A DNA stretch of 64,000 bases from Ruminococcus sp. (lineage in GTDB: Bacteria > Bacillota > Clostridia > Oscillospirales > Ruminococcaceae), in NCBI GenBank assembly GCA_020861185.1, contig JAJBSV010000008.1, positions 277,016 through 341,015 of the forward strand. The letters are read 5' to 3'. The notes below the pieces were generated by a model that was not told the origin of the DNA, did not search any database, and saw only the letters and a list, made by a program, of their open reading frames with translations. The translations under genes and the position numbers were made by a program. Shown here piece after piece: positions 27,365 through 34,826 of the stretch; position 1 is the first letter of the stretch; each line of letters begins with the position of its first letter.

Positions 27365-27544
27365 ATGAACATGAATATTCCTTCACTCTGCAAGGGAATA
27401 GCGGTAGGTGTAGTTACGGGAGCGGCTGTATATGCCGTCACAAATGCCACGAAGTCTAACAAGAGAATGGTCAAGTCGAACGCCATGAAAGCCGTTCGCT
27501 CGGTGAGCTCGATGCTTGAAGGGCTCGGGTGCATGTTCTCCTGA
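27365..27544 (+). CDS. 59-aa small protein with one membrane-like segment
   Basis: A short open frame on the plus strand, MNMNIPSLCKGIAVGVV at the start and SSMLEGLGCMFS at the end. Residues 9-25 form a small, glycine/alanine-rich hydrophobic segment, followed by a basic stretch (TKSNKRMVKSNAMKAVR) and an amphipathic end. It has a good RBS (AAGGAGAG, 8 nt before the ATG) and is followed 8 bp later by a strong terminator, both of which argue for a real gene. The pattern of one glycine-rich helix then Lys/Arg recalls YtxH-like small proteins, but I cannot name the family. Confidence 0.72.
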   Translation: MNMNIPSLCKGIAVGVVTGAAVYAVTNATKSNKRMVKSNAMKAVRSVSSMLEGLGCMFS

Positions 27545-27551
27545 CTGCCGC

Positions 27552-27590
27552 AAAAAGCCGCCGTTGCATTTCGCTTCGGCGGCTTTGGTT
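27552..27590. terminator. Bidirectional terminator between the small protein gene and the YesL gene
   Basis: Ten-base-pair stem AAAGCCGCCG/CGGCGGCTTT with U-rich flanks on both strands. It can serve both the plus-strand small gene and the minus-strand YesL gene, which end 8 bp either side. Confidence 0.87.
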
Positions 27591-27597
27591 TACATAT

Positions 27598-28560
27598 TTA
27601 TCTGATGGTCTTTTTCTTCTTGCCCGAACCGGATGACCTCGGTGCAGTATTGCCGCTTGTTTCCCTCTTCTGACGAAGTCCGCCCCTTTCCTTCGGCGGT
27701 GCCTCTTCAAGCTCGGGAGCATCGACAAACACCGTCTCGCCGTCCTCGTCAATATAGTCGAGCTCCGGATTGCGCTCGCCTCTCTCGTCGTAGTAAGGCT
27801 GGATGACATATTTCCTGATGACCGGATAACAGTTGAAGGCGTACAGGAACACCATAAATGTCGGAAGTATGATGATAAGAATAGCTGTATACGGGAAGAA
27901 AATAACAACAAGTATCAATACAATCGCTGTTACCACAAGATTTATAATTGAACTCTTGATGTCGATTGCAGTCAGCAGGAATGAATTCTTGAGTATTTTC
28001 CAGAGCCCCAAATCAGTCGTTACGATGAGGAAGTAGATATAGAAGTGCATCATCAGGAAGATTACCGAGCATATAAGACATATTGCAAACGGAACGTAGA
28101 AGATATTGCTACTTTCTGCCATGTTGTAATACATTGGGAACGAAACCGATACTGCCGAAATAAACAGCATATCAATAACACCCATGATTGCGCCCTGCTT
28201 GAAGTTGGTTTTGAATGTATTCCAGAAATCGTGCCACATAAACGTAGGCTTTTCAATGGACATGTTTCTGCAAAGCTTTGCAACTCCACAGGTTGCTGGA
28301 CCGATGATAATGCCGCTTGCAATCACTATCAGGTAGAAAGCCAAGGTGTAGAAGCTTGATTCCTCGTCCACAAGGAACAGCTGCATCACTATTACTCCCG
28401 CAAACATTGGCAGAAAGCAGATGATGTAAATGAAGTTCAAGAGAATCAGCTTGGTGAAGTGTTGAAAATAAAGCTCAAAGAACCTGAAAAACGGCAATTT
28501 CTTATCCGGATTTTTGGAAACGCCCTTTCCGGGATCCTCGTATTTTGAAAAAAGACCCAT
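27598..28560 (-). CDS. YesL family membrane protein (DUF624)
   Basis: A 320-aa integral membrane protein of the DUF624/YesL family, whose role is unknown; members are often near carbohydrate-transport genes. Seen: an N-terminal cytoplasmic MGLFSKYEDPGKGV, the family segment FFELYFQHFTKLILLNFIY, about six membrane helices, ATCGVAKLCRNMSIEKPTFMW between helices 2 and 3, and an unusually long charged tail (PPKERGGLRQKRE ... GSGKKKKTIR). The ATG at 28560 is chosen because the longer frame overlaps the upstream gene. It is the last gene of a three-gene membrane-protein cluster. Confidence 0.85.
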   Translation of the reverse strand: MGLFSKYEDPGKGVSKNPDKKLPFFRFFELYFQHFTKLILLNFIYIICFLPMFAGVIVMQLFLVDEESSFYTLAFYLIVIASGIIIGPATCGVAKLCRNMSIEKPTFMWHDFWNTFKTNFKQGAIMGVIDMLFISAVSVSFPMYYNMAESSNIFYVPFAICLICSVIFLMMHFYIYFLIVTTDLGLWKILKNSFLLTAIDIKSSIINLVVTAIVLILVVIFFPYTAILIIILPTFMVFLYAFNCYPVIRKYVIQPYYDERGERNPELDYIDEDGETVFVDAPELEEAPPKERGGLRQKRETSGNTAPRSSGSGKKKKTIR

Positions 28561-28585
28561 GATTTTTAAACATCCTTTCGGTTCG

Positions 28586-29146
28586 CTAAAACAGTCCGTG
28601 CGTATCCACCACACTCAGCGCAAAACAGCCAAGTGCACTGACTACGGCACAGGAGAGAAGATATATGAAAAATCTGAAAATGTACTCTCTGAATTCGTTA
28701 GCCATTCCGAGGCGATTTTCAGTTGTTATCGAAATTGAAAAGTATCCCATCGACATCGAGACGGCATCTCTTGCCTGAAAAATTAAAATTCCCGACGAAA
28801 CCACCGAGAACGGCAGGAATATGAGGAGCCTCGAAAGCATGTCATCGCTCGCATACACGCATCTTGCAATAAGCCCGAGTCCCAAGCCTTTGAATGCAAC
28901 CAGAAGCACTTCGAACGGCTGAAATACAGCAGAGAAACCCATGAGAAAAACAGCAATCAACAACGACGCCGAGCTTACAAAGAAAGAAATAAAAGACCGT
29001 ATGTTATTTTCTCTGTAGGTAAGATAGCTTGTCTCTATGAGATACGAGATGTCGCTTTCGGAGAGATTCATGCCGATGAAGGCACCGACAGCTATTCCCA
29101 CAATCAACGCAACAATAAGAACAGTTTCCTTTGTGTCCTTGTTCAT
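28586..29146 (-). CDS. SpoIIM-like membrane protein
   Basis: A 186-aa protein with about five hydrophobic segments and the order of features of the stage II sporulation protein M family: a first helix with GIAVGAFIGMN, a stretch IRSFISFFVSSASLLIAVFLMGFSA with the family's small-residue helix, KGLGLGLIARCVYA, and FQARDAVSMS. SpoIIM takes part in septal peptidoglycan removal during engulfment, but non-sporulating bacteria also carry relatives, so a sporulation role is not shown. The RBS AAGGAGG precedes the ATG. It lies 52 bp after the TPR gene and 25 bp before the YesL gene. Confidence 0.75.
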   Translation of the reverse strand: MNKDTKETVLIVALIVGIAVGAFIGMNLSESDISYLIETSYLTYRENNIRSFISFFVSSASLLIAVFLMGFSAVFQPFEVLLVAFKGLGLGLIARCVYASDDMLSRLLIFLPFSVVSSGILIFQARDAVSMSMGYFSISITTENRLGMANEFREYIFRFFIYLLSCAVVSALGCFALSVVDTHGLF

Positions 29147-29198
29147 TCACATCGCCTCCTTGTCCATACTATGAGGACAAGTAGACGGTTATGACAAA

Positions 29199-30146
29199 TC
29201 AGGCAGGTTGAACTTTGCCGGAAGCGATAGCTTCCTGACGCTCTTCTTCCTCGAGGGCATAGGCGGTTTCAATCTTCTTGAGAAGCTTCAGGATATCCTC
29301 GCTCTGGCGGGGAGTTTTCTTATATTTGCTGAGAGCGACGACAATCTTTCTTGCGCTGTCATTCTTATGCTGACGAAGATAAATGAGTCCCAGATACATT
29401 CCCGACCATACTCTTATTTCATTGTTGCGAGACTTGAGAAGAGGCTTGAAAGCATTCTCCGCACCTTCGTAATCCTTCTGAGCATACAGAAGCAGTGCGC
29501 TTACAAAGTCCATATCGGACTTGTCCTTGACCTTTTCGGCAAACGGAACTCCCAGATCAATCGCAAATCCGGCGTTGTCGAGATTGCCGGTCAGTATAAA
29601 TATGTAAGCGTAAAGTGAATAATACTCTGCGGCATCTCTGACCTTGAACTTGTCAATATCGACGTTGCGGAGGATTTCGAGAGCTGTGTCATAACGTCTT
29701 CCGTCGCCGTATTCCTTCGCAAGGCAAAGGTCGTTGACAGCCTCAAGATAGCTCCCCTTCAGGCTCTTTTTCTTCTTTTCAAGCAGTGCAAAATACTCGG
29801 CTGAATAGCCGGTTTTTCTTAAGACCTTCTTAGCCCTTGAGTGCTGAGACGCAAGGATGCACCTGACGACGAGATATACGAGAAGAACGACCAAAGCTAT
29901 TGCAAGCATCACACATGCAAGGCTCACACCGAAGCTGAAATTATCCTTTATGAACTGTGGAATTTCGTTGCCGGCTATCGTTCCGTCAATCACAAGCCCG
30001 AAGTTAAGAAACGGGAATATGCTATAAAGGAGCGAATCATCAAGAAGCCCCAAAAATGGAGCCGCCAACAGAAGCGCCCACAAAAACAACGCAAGGCATA
30101 TCATCCATATTTTAAAGTTCTTTATTTCGGTACGAGTCTTAATCAT
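29199..30146 (-). CDS. Membrane-anchored TPR-type protein of unknown function
   Basis: A 315-aa protein with two N-terminal membrane segments (MICLALFLWALLLAAPFLGLL and LACVMLAIALVVLLVYLVV, in 15-35 and 75-97) and a long soluble helical part. The soluble part shows helix pairs of TPR character: YDTALEILRNVDIDKF, AEYYSLYAYIFILTGNLDNA, SALLLYAQKDYEGAENAF, GMYLGLIYLRQHKNDSARK. Such proteins act as scaffolds; no enzyme motif is visible and I do not recognise the family. First gene of the cluster that includes the SpoIIM-like and YesL genes, divergent from the MarR/ABC operon. Confidence 0.82.
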   Translation of the reverse strand: MIKTRTEIKNFKIWMICLALFLWALLLAAPFLGLLDDSLLYSIFPFLNFGLVIDGTIAGNEIPQFIKDNFSFGVSLACVMLAIALVVLLVYLVVRCILASQHSRAKKVLRKTGYSAEYFALLEKKKKSLKGSYLEAVNDLCLAKEYGDGRRYDTALEILRNVDIDKFKVRDAAEYYSLYAYIFILTGNLDNAGFAIDLGVPFAEKVKDKSDMDFVSALLLYAQKDYEGAENAFKPLLKSRNNEIRVWSGMYLGLIYLRQHKNDSARKIVVALSKYKKTPRQSEDILKLLKKIETAYALEEEERQEAIASGKVQPA

Positions 30147-30197
30147 ATAAACACCTCAAATTCGGCACGGCTCCATGCCGCCCATTCACATACAATT

Positions 30198-30226
30198 AGT
30201 GTATCATATTTTTGCGATAATTACAA
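30198..30226 (-). promoter_or_regulatory. Putative promoter of the TPR-SpoIIM-YesL cluster
   Basis: TTGTAA and TACACT with a 17-bp spacer, 50 bp upstream of the TPR gene and about 110 bp from the divergent MarR promoter. Confidence 0.5.
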
Positions 30227-30300
30227 CTACTTTTTTTGCCCAAAACGTACTTTTGAGAAGTTTTTATATTTCAGATAAGGCGTTTCAATGAAAACATCAG

Positions 30301-30332
30301 ACATTAAATTTCTTCACATTTTCACATTAAAT
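30301..30332 (+). repeat. Direct repeats upstream of the marR promoter
   Basis: Two copies of ACATTAAAT at 30301-30309 and 30324-30332, 23 bp apart, ending 2 bp before the -35 box. A related GTTAAAT lies at 30370-30376, just after the -10 box. They may be binding sites for the MarR protein or an activator. Confidence 0.45.
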
Positions 30333-30334
30333 GC

Positions 30335-30363
30335 TTGACAAAATTACGGCGCTATGCTATAAT
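30335..30363 (+). promoter_or_regulatory. Consensus sigma-A promoter of the marR-ABC operon
   Basis: Exact TTGACA and TATAAT separated by exactly 17 bp. A perfect consensus promoter before a repressor-like gene suggests the operon depends on repression for control. Confidence 0.9.
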
Positions 30364-30415
30364 TTTAGCGTTAAATAGTTTTTATCAAAACTTCATTGAA
30401 AGGATAGTGTTATTT

Positions 30416-30871
30416 ATGGCAAACACCAGAAAAGAAGCATACGAAAAGTGCATCAACCAGTTCGCAAGATTCGACCGTCTTCGTCGTCAGCTTATCGACA
30501 AGTATGTTGACACTTTGGGATTAAGAGGAAGTCAGCATTCAATGCTTATCGAAGCAAGCCGTGACTCAAGACTCTGCCAGAAGGATCTTGCTGAAAAGAT
30601 GGAGATTTCTCCCGCAGCGGTAACCGTTACTCTTAAGAAGCTCGAGACTCAGGGCTACATCGAAAGAACCCCCTCAACCGACGATTCAAGAGTCAACAAC
30701 ATTGCAATCACCTCCAAGGGCAAGAACATTGTCAAGAAGACCAACGACTTCTATGGTGTTATCGATGAGACCGCTTTTGAGAACTTTACCGATGAGGAAA
30801 TTGCCGCATTCAGCGGATATATGAAGAGACTCATCGAAAACCTCAAGGCTTATGCAAATGCTGAGAATTGA
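30416..30871 (+). CDS. MarR family transcriptional regulator
   Basis: A 151-aa winged-helix regulator: dimerisation helix YEKCINQFARFDRLRRQLI, recognition region CQKDLAEKMEISPAAVTVTLKKLETQGYIERTP, wing with SRVNNIAITSKGK, and the C-terminal helices. Length and layout are typical of MarR repressors of efflux genes. The ATG at 30416 follows GAAAGGA; the frame from 30335 would start inside the promoter. It is 13 bp upstream of the first ABC gene and surely controls it. A similar marR-ABC-ABC module lies at 45.9-49.9 kb on the other strand. Confidence 0.93.
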   Translation: MANTRKEAYEKCINQFARFDRLRRQLIDKYVDTLGLRGSQHSMLIEASRDSRLCQKDLAEKMEISPAAVTVTLKKLETQGYIERTPSTDDSRVNNIAITSKGKNIVKKTNDFYGVIDETAFENFTDEEIAAFSGYMKRLIENLKAYANAEN

Positions 30872-30884
30872 GAGGAGCTAAAGG

Positions 30885-32624
30885 GTGAAACGTTGGTATA
30901 AATATATCAAACCATATTTGCCGCTTTTCATCATCACTCCCATATGTATGCTCGTTGAAGTTTTCGGCGAGGTCATAATCCCCAGACTGATGGCGATTAT
31001 CATCAACCAACAGAACGCTGGGACACTGACTCTTTCAACCTGTATACTCGTTATGCTCGGAATTGTTGTTTGTGCCGTCATTATGATGGCGGGCGGTGCC
31101 GGTGGCTCCTATTTCGGAGCCAAGGCATCGGTCAATTTTGCCTGCGACTTAAGACAGGATGTATTTGAGAAGGTGCAGACCTTCTCTTTTGCAAATATCG
31201 ACCGATTCTCCACAAGCTCGCTTGTCACGAGACTCACAAACGACATCACTCAGATGCAGAACTTTGTCAACCAGCTTCTGAGAATGGCATTTCGTGCACC
31301 GGGAATGATGATTATGGCGCTTATTATGGCTATAAGCATAAGTCCTTCCCTCTCAGCGGTTTTCGCTGTGGCAATTCCCGTACTGCTTTGCGGTGTCGGC
31401 TTGATTATCTTCAAAGGCTTCTCAAAGTTCCAGACAGTTCAGAAAAAGCTTGACGGTCTGAACGCCACAGTCCGTGAGAACGTCACGAACGTAAGAGTTG
31501 TAAAGAGCTTTGTAAGAGAAGATAAGGAAATCGACAAATTCAGCAAGGCAAACGGCGACTACAAGTCGGCTTCTTTAAGTGCCGTGAAGATTATGATTTT
31601 CATAACCCCTGTCATGACACTTATAATGAACGTCACAACCATTTGTATAATTTATTTTGGCGGACAAATTGTCCTTGATAACGGCATGGAGGTCGGAGAC
31701 CTGACGGCATTCATCACATATGCGGCTCAGATTCTGTCGTCACTCATGATGGTTTCTATGCTTCTTATGACCTCTTCAAGAGCACTCGTAAGTGCAAGAA
31801 GAATCTCTCAGGTTCTTGATGAAGAGCCCGACATCAATGACGACAACGCCGCCCACAAAGAGCTTACCGTTCAGAACGGCGAAATCGAGTTCAGGAATGT
31901 CACCTTCCGCTACTACAAGAATTCCGAGGACAGTGTTCTGACTGACATCAACCTTAAGATTCCCGCTCATTCAACCGTCGGCATAGTCGGTTCGACCGGT
32001 TGCGGCAAGACAACTCTCGTATCGATGATTGCCCGTCTTTACGAGGTTGACGAAGGCGAGGTTCTGGTTGACGGTGTGAACGTCAAGGACTATTCTCTTT
32101 ATAACCTACGCGAAGGAATCGGCATGGTGCTCCAGAACAACACACTGTTCTCCGGAACCATCGAAGAAAACCTTCGTTGGGGCAACGAAAATGCAACCGA
32201 GGAAGAGATAAAATCCGCCGCGCAGAGTGCTCAGGCCGACAAGTTTGTATCATCCTTCAAGGATGGATATCAGACGGCTATCGACCAGGGCGGTACGAAC
32301 GTATCCGGTGGTCAGAAACAGAGACTCTGCATTGCAAGAGCGTTGCTCAAGAGCCCGAAGGTTCTCATACTTGACGACTCGACAAGCGCGGTTGATACTG
32401 CGACCGAAGCTGAGATAAGAAAAGCGTTCCGAAATGAGCTTGCCGACTCAACAAAGATTATTATTGCCCAGAGAATCAGTTCCGTAAAGGATGCGGACAT
32501 GATAATCGTTATGAACGAAGGCAAGATTTCCGGAATAGGAACTCATGACGAGCTTTTGGCTAGTAACGAGGCATATCAGGAGATTTATTACTCCCAGAAT
32601 GACTCAGAAAAGAAGGCGGTGTAA
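30885..32624 (+). CDS. ABC exporter half-subunit, degenerate-site partner
   Basis: A 579-aa half-transporter: six membrane helices (1-310) and an ATPase domain with Walker A GSTGCGKTT and signature VSGGQKQRL. Two catalytic residues deviate: Walker B ends LILDDSTS (Asp in place of the catalytic Glu) and the H-loop reads IIIAQR (Gln in place of His). This is the pattern of the non-canonical half in heterodimeric multidrug exporters such as BmrC/BmrD and TM287/288. The start is GTG behind GAGGAGC. It pairs with the next gene, 2 bp downstream, which has the intact residues. Confidence 0.93.
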   Translation: MKRWYKYIKPYLPLFIITPICMLVEVFGEVIIPRLMAIIINQQNAGTLTLSTCILVMLGIVVCAVIMMAGGAGGSYFGAKASVNFACDLRQDVFEKVQTFSFANIDRFSTSSLVTRLTNDITQMQNFVNQLLRMAFRAPGMMIMALIMAISISPSLSAVFAVAIPVLLCGVGLIIFKGFSKFQTVQKKLDGLNATVRENVTNVRVVKSFVREDKEIDKFSKANGDYKSASLSAVKIMIFITPVMTLIMNVTTICIIYFGGQIVLDNGMEVGDLTAFITYAAQILSSLMMVSMLLMTSSRALVSARRISQVLDEEPDINDDNAAHKELTVQNGEIEFRNVTFRYYKNSEDSVLTDINLKIPAHSTVGIVGSTGCGKTTLVSMIARLYEVDEGEVLVDGVNVKDYSLYNLREGIGMVLQNNTLFSGTIEENLRWGNENATEEEIKSAAQSAQADKFVSSFKDGYQTAIDQGGTNVSGGQKQRLCIARALLKSPKVLILDDSTSAVDTATEAEIRKAFRNELADSTKIIIAQRISSVKDADMIIVMNEGKISGIGTHDELLASNEAYQEIYYSQNDSEKKAV

Positions 32625-32626
32625 GT

Positions 32627-34558
32627 ATGGCAAGAGACTTAACAGCCCTTCAGAAGCAGTATAACAAAAAAGCCGCTGACCAGAGAGGCGGACCCGGCGG
32701 AGGTCCGGGACGCGGTCCGAGAGGCGGACGCGGAGACGGTGGAAGACCCAAGGACACCGGAAAAGTAGTCAAAAGACTGGTCGGATATATCGCTCAGTAC
32801 AAATTCAGACTGGTTCTGGTACTCCTTTGTATGCTTATAACCACGGTCACTTCCCTCTTCTGCTCATATCTTCTGGCACCTATTATAAACAAGCTTACAG
32901 TTGCTGTAACCGGTGTCGAGCAGGAAATGAGCACGATGGAGAAGTTTGCGGACAACATCCTGAAAAGCATCACAGGAGACTGCGAGATAATGGAGTACAT
33001 AGTAAGAGTTGTATTGGTTCTTCTCTGTATCTATCTCGTAGGCATAGTCACCAACTACCTGCAATCCCGTATCATGATTACAATTTCGCACAATGCGATT
33101 GAGAAGATAAGAAACGATCTGTTTGAAAAGCTCCAGAGGCTTCCAGTCAGATACTTCGATTCCCACCCGACCGGCGAAATCATGTCGAGATTCACAAACG
33201 ATATCGACAACATTGATACGATGATCAATAACACGCTGACATCACTTATATCAAGTGTCATTACGCTTTTAGGCACGTTCATCTTCATGATAACAACCAA
33301 CTGGGTTCTGACTATTGTTACGATTGTCTTTATCCCGATATTCGCATTCGGCGGTTCGGCTATCGCAAAGCGTTCTTCAAAGTACTATACCGGTCAGCAG
33401 GCGGCTCTTGGAGCTGTCAACGGTTATGTTGAGGAGACAATAACCGGTCAGAAGGTTGTAAAGGTCTTCAACCATGAGGAAACAGCGGTTGAGGAATTCA
33501 GCCAGCTTAACGATGATATGCGTGACAAGCAGTTCAGGGCACAGTTCTGGGGCTCCGTTATGGGTCCCATAATGGGCAACACCTCTCAGATTGCGTACGG
33601 CGTCACAATCGGTGTCGGCGGTATACTGATGCTCACCGGCAATCTTTCAACAGGTGCACTGACGGTATTCTCTAACTACTCCAAAGAATTCTCGCGACCG
33701 ATAAACCAGATGTCTCAGCAGATGTCGACCATCTTTGCGGCGCTTGCCGGAGCTGAGAGAGTATTTGAGGTTATGGATTCCGAGCCGGAGGTAGCCGATG
33801 CTCCTGACGCGCTTACAACTCCCATTCATGGAGAAGTTGTTCTCAAGGATGTTACATTTGGCTATGTTCCCGATAAGATAGTCCTGAAGCACATCAGCCT
33901 CTGGGCACATCAGGGACAAAAGATTGCGTTTGTAGGTTCAACCGGCGCAGGAAAGACGACTGTTACTAATCTTCTGAACAGATTCTATGACATCAACGAA
34001 GGTGAAATCCTGATTGACGGTCATGAGGTCAAGGAGTACAACCGCGAATACCTGAGAAAGAACATAGCAATGGTTTTGCAGGACACTCACCTGTTCACCG
34101 GAACCGTTATGGAGAATATCCGCTACGGCAGACTTGATGCGACCGATGACGAGGTTATCGCCGCCGCTAAGACCGCGAGCGCACACTCCTTCATAATGAG
34201 GCTTGAAGACGGCTACAACACCGTTCTCGAAAGCGATGGAGCCAATCTCTCGCAGGGTCAGAGACAGCTTCTGAACATCGCAAGAGCGGCTCTCTCGAAG
34301 GCTTCTATTCTCGTTCTTGACGAGGCTACGTCCTCAGTCGATACAAGAACCGAGCGTCATATCGAACACGGTCTCGACAGGCTTATGAAGGGCAGAACGA
34401 CATTCGTCATCGCACACAGGCTTTCGACCGTACGAAATGCAGAAGCCATCATGGTTCTTGAAAACGGTGAAATTATAGAGCGTGGCAACCACGACGACCT
34501 TCTTAAGCTCAAAGGCAGGTATTACGAATTGTATACCGGCAAGAAGGAGCTTGACTGA
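32627..34558 (+). CDS. ABC exporter half-subunit, canonical-site partner
   Basis: A 643-aa half-transporter. Its N-terminus has a Gly/Arg/Pro-rich tract (residues 20-40, GGPGGGPGRGPRGGRG) ahead of the first membrane helix; an extra external loop (TAVTGVEQEMSTMEKF region) separates helices 1 and 2. ATPase domain: Walker A GSTGAGKTT, Walker B ILVLDEATSSVD with Glu, H-loop IAHRLSTV. The signature is altered to LSQGQRQ, the change expected opposite a degenerate site. Together with the upstream gene it forms one exporter with one active ATP site. The operon ends in a terminator at 34567. Confidence 0.93.
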   Translation: MARDLTALQKQYNKKAADQRGGPGGGPGRGPRGGRGDGGRPKDTGKVVKRLVGYIAQYKFRLVLVLLCMLITTVTSLFCSYLLAPIINKLTVAVTGVEQEMSTMEKFADNILKSITGDCEIMEYIVRVVLVLLCIYLVGIVTNYLQSRIMITISHNAIEKIRNDLFEKLQRLPVRYFDSHPTGEIMSRFTNDIDNIDTMINNTLTSLISSVITLLGTFIFMITTNWVLTIVTIVFIPIFAFGGSAIAKRSSKYYTGQQAALGAVNGYVEETITGQKVVKVFNHEETAVEEFSQLNDDMRDKQFRAQFWGSVMGPIMGNTSQIAYGVTIGVGGILMLTGNLSTGALTVFSNYSKEFSRPINQMSQQMSTIFAALAGAERVFEVMDSEPEVADAPDALTTPIHGEVVLKDVTFGYVPDKIVLKHISLWAHQGQKIAFVGSTGAGKTTVTNLLNRFYDINEGEILIDGHEVKEYNREYLRKNIAMVLQDTHLFTGTVMENIRYGRLDATDDEVIAAAKTASAHSFIMRLEDGYNTVLESDGANLSQGQRQLLNIARAALSKASILVLDEATSSVDTRTERHIEHGLDRLMKGRTTFVIAHRLSTVRNAEAIMVLENGEIIERGNHDDLLKLKGRYYELYTGKKELD

Positions 34559-34566
34559 TAAAAATA

Positions 34567-34605
34567 AAAGCATCCGAGGCTTTATACTTCGGATGCTTCT
34601 TTTTG
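34567..34605 (+). terminator. Terminator of the marR-ABC operon
   Basis: Stem AAGCATCCGA/TCGGATGCTT with a 10-nt loop, then CTTTTT, 9 bp after the last ABC gene. Confidence 0.88.
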
Positions 34606-34610
34606 GCATG

Positions 34611-34639
34611 AAAAAAGCACCCGATTTGGGTGCTTTTTC
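34611..34639 (-). terminator. Terminator of tRNA-Ser
   Basis: Stem AAAGCACCC/GGGTGCTTT with a 5-nt loop and six U on the minus strand, directly after the tRNA 3' end. Confidence 0.87.
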
Positions 34640-34640
34640 T

Positions 34641-34730
34641 TGGCGGAGAAAGAGGGATTTGAACCCTCGCGCCGGTAACCCGACCTACTCCCTTAGCAGG
34701 GGAGCCCCTTCACCACTTGGGTATTTCTCC
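34641..34730 (-). tRNA. tRNA-Ser (anticodon GCT)
   Basis: Ninety nucleotides with encoded CCA. Acceptor stem GGAGAAA/TTTCTCC is perfect, the anticodon loop holds GCT, the long variable arm of a class II tRNA is present, and the T loop reads GTTCAAATC. It is a single gene with its own promoter and terminator. Confidence 0.96.
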
Positions 34731-34783
34731 AGGTGATTGTGATTCCTGTCCGTAACGCAGTTACATCGGCAGACGACTATATT

Positions 34784-34812
34784 ATTATAGCGACAGTCGG
34801 GGCAAAAGTCAA
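34784..34812 (-). promoter_or_regulatory. Sigma-A promoter of tRNA-Ser
   Basis: TTGACT and TATAAT with a 17-bp spacer, 54 bp upstream of the mature tRNA 5' end. Confidence 0.85.
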
Positions 34813-34826
34813 GTCTTTTTTGATAT

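Noticed and set aside
30335..30415. Upstream ATG start for the first marR
   Set aside because: The extension begins within a perfect promoter; the ATG at 30416 has the RBS.
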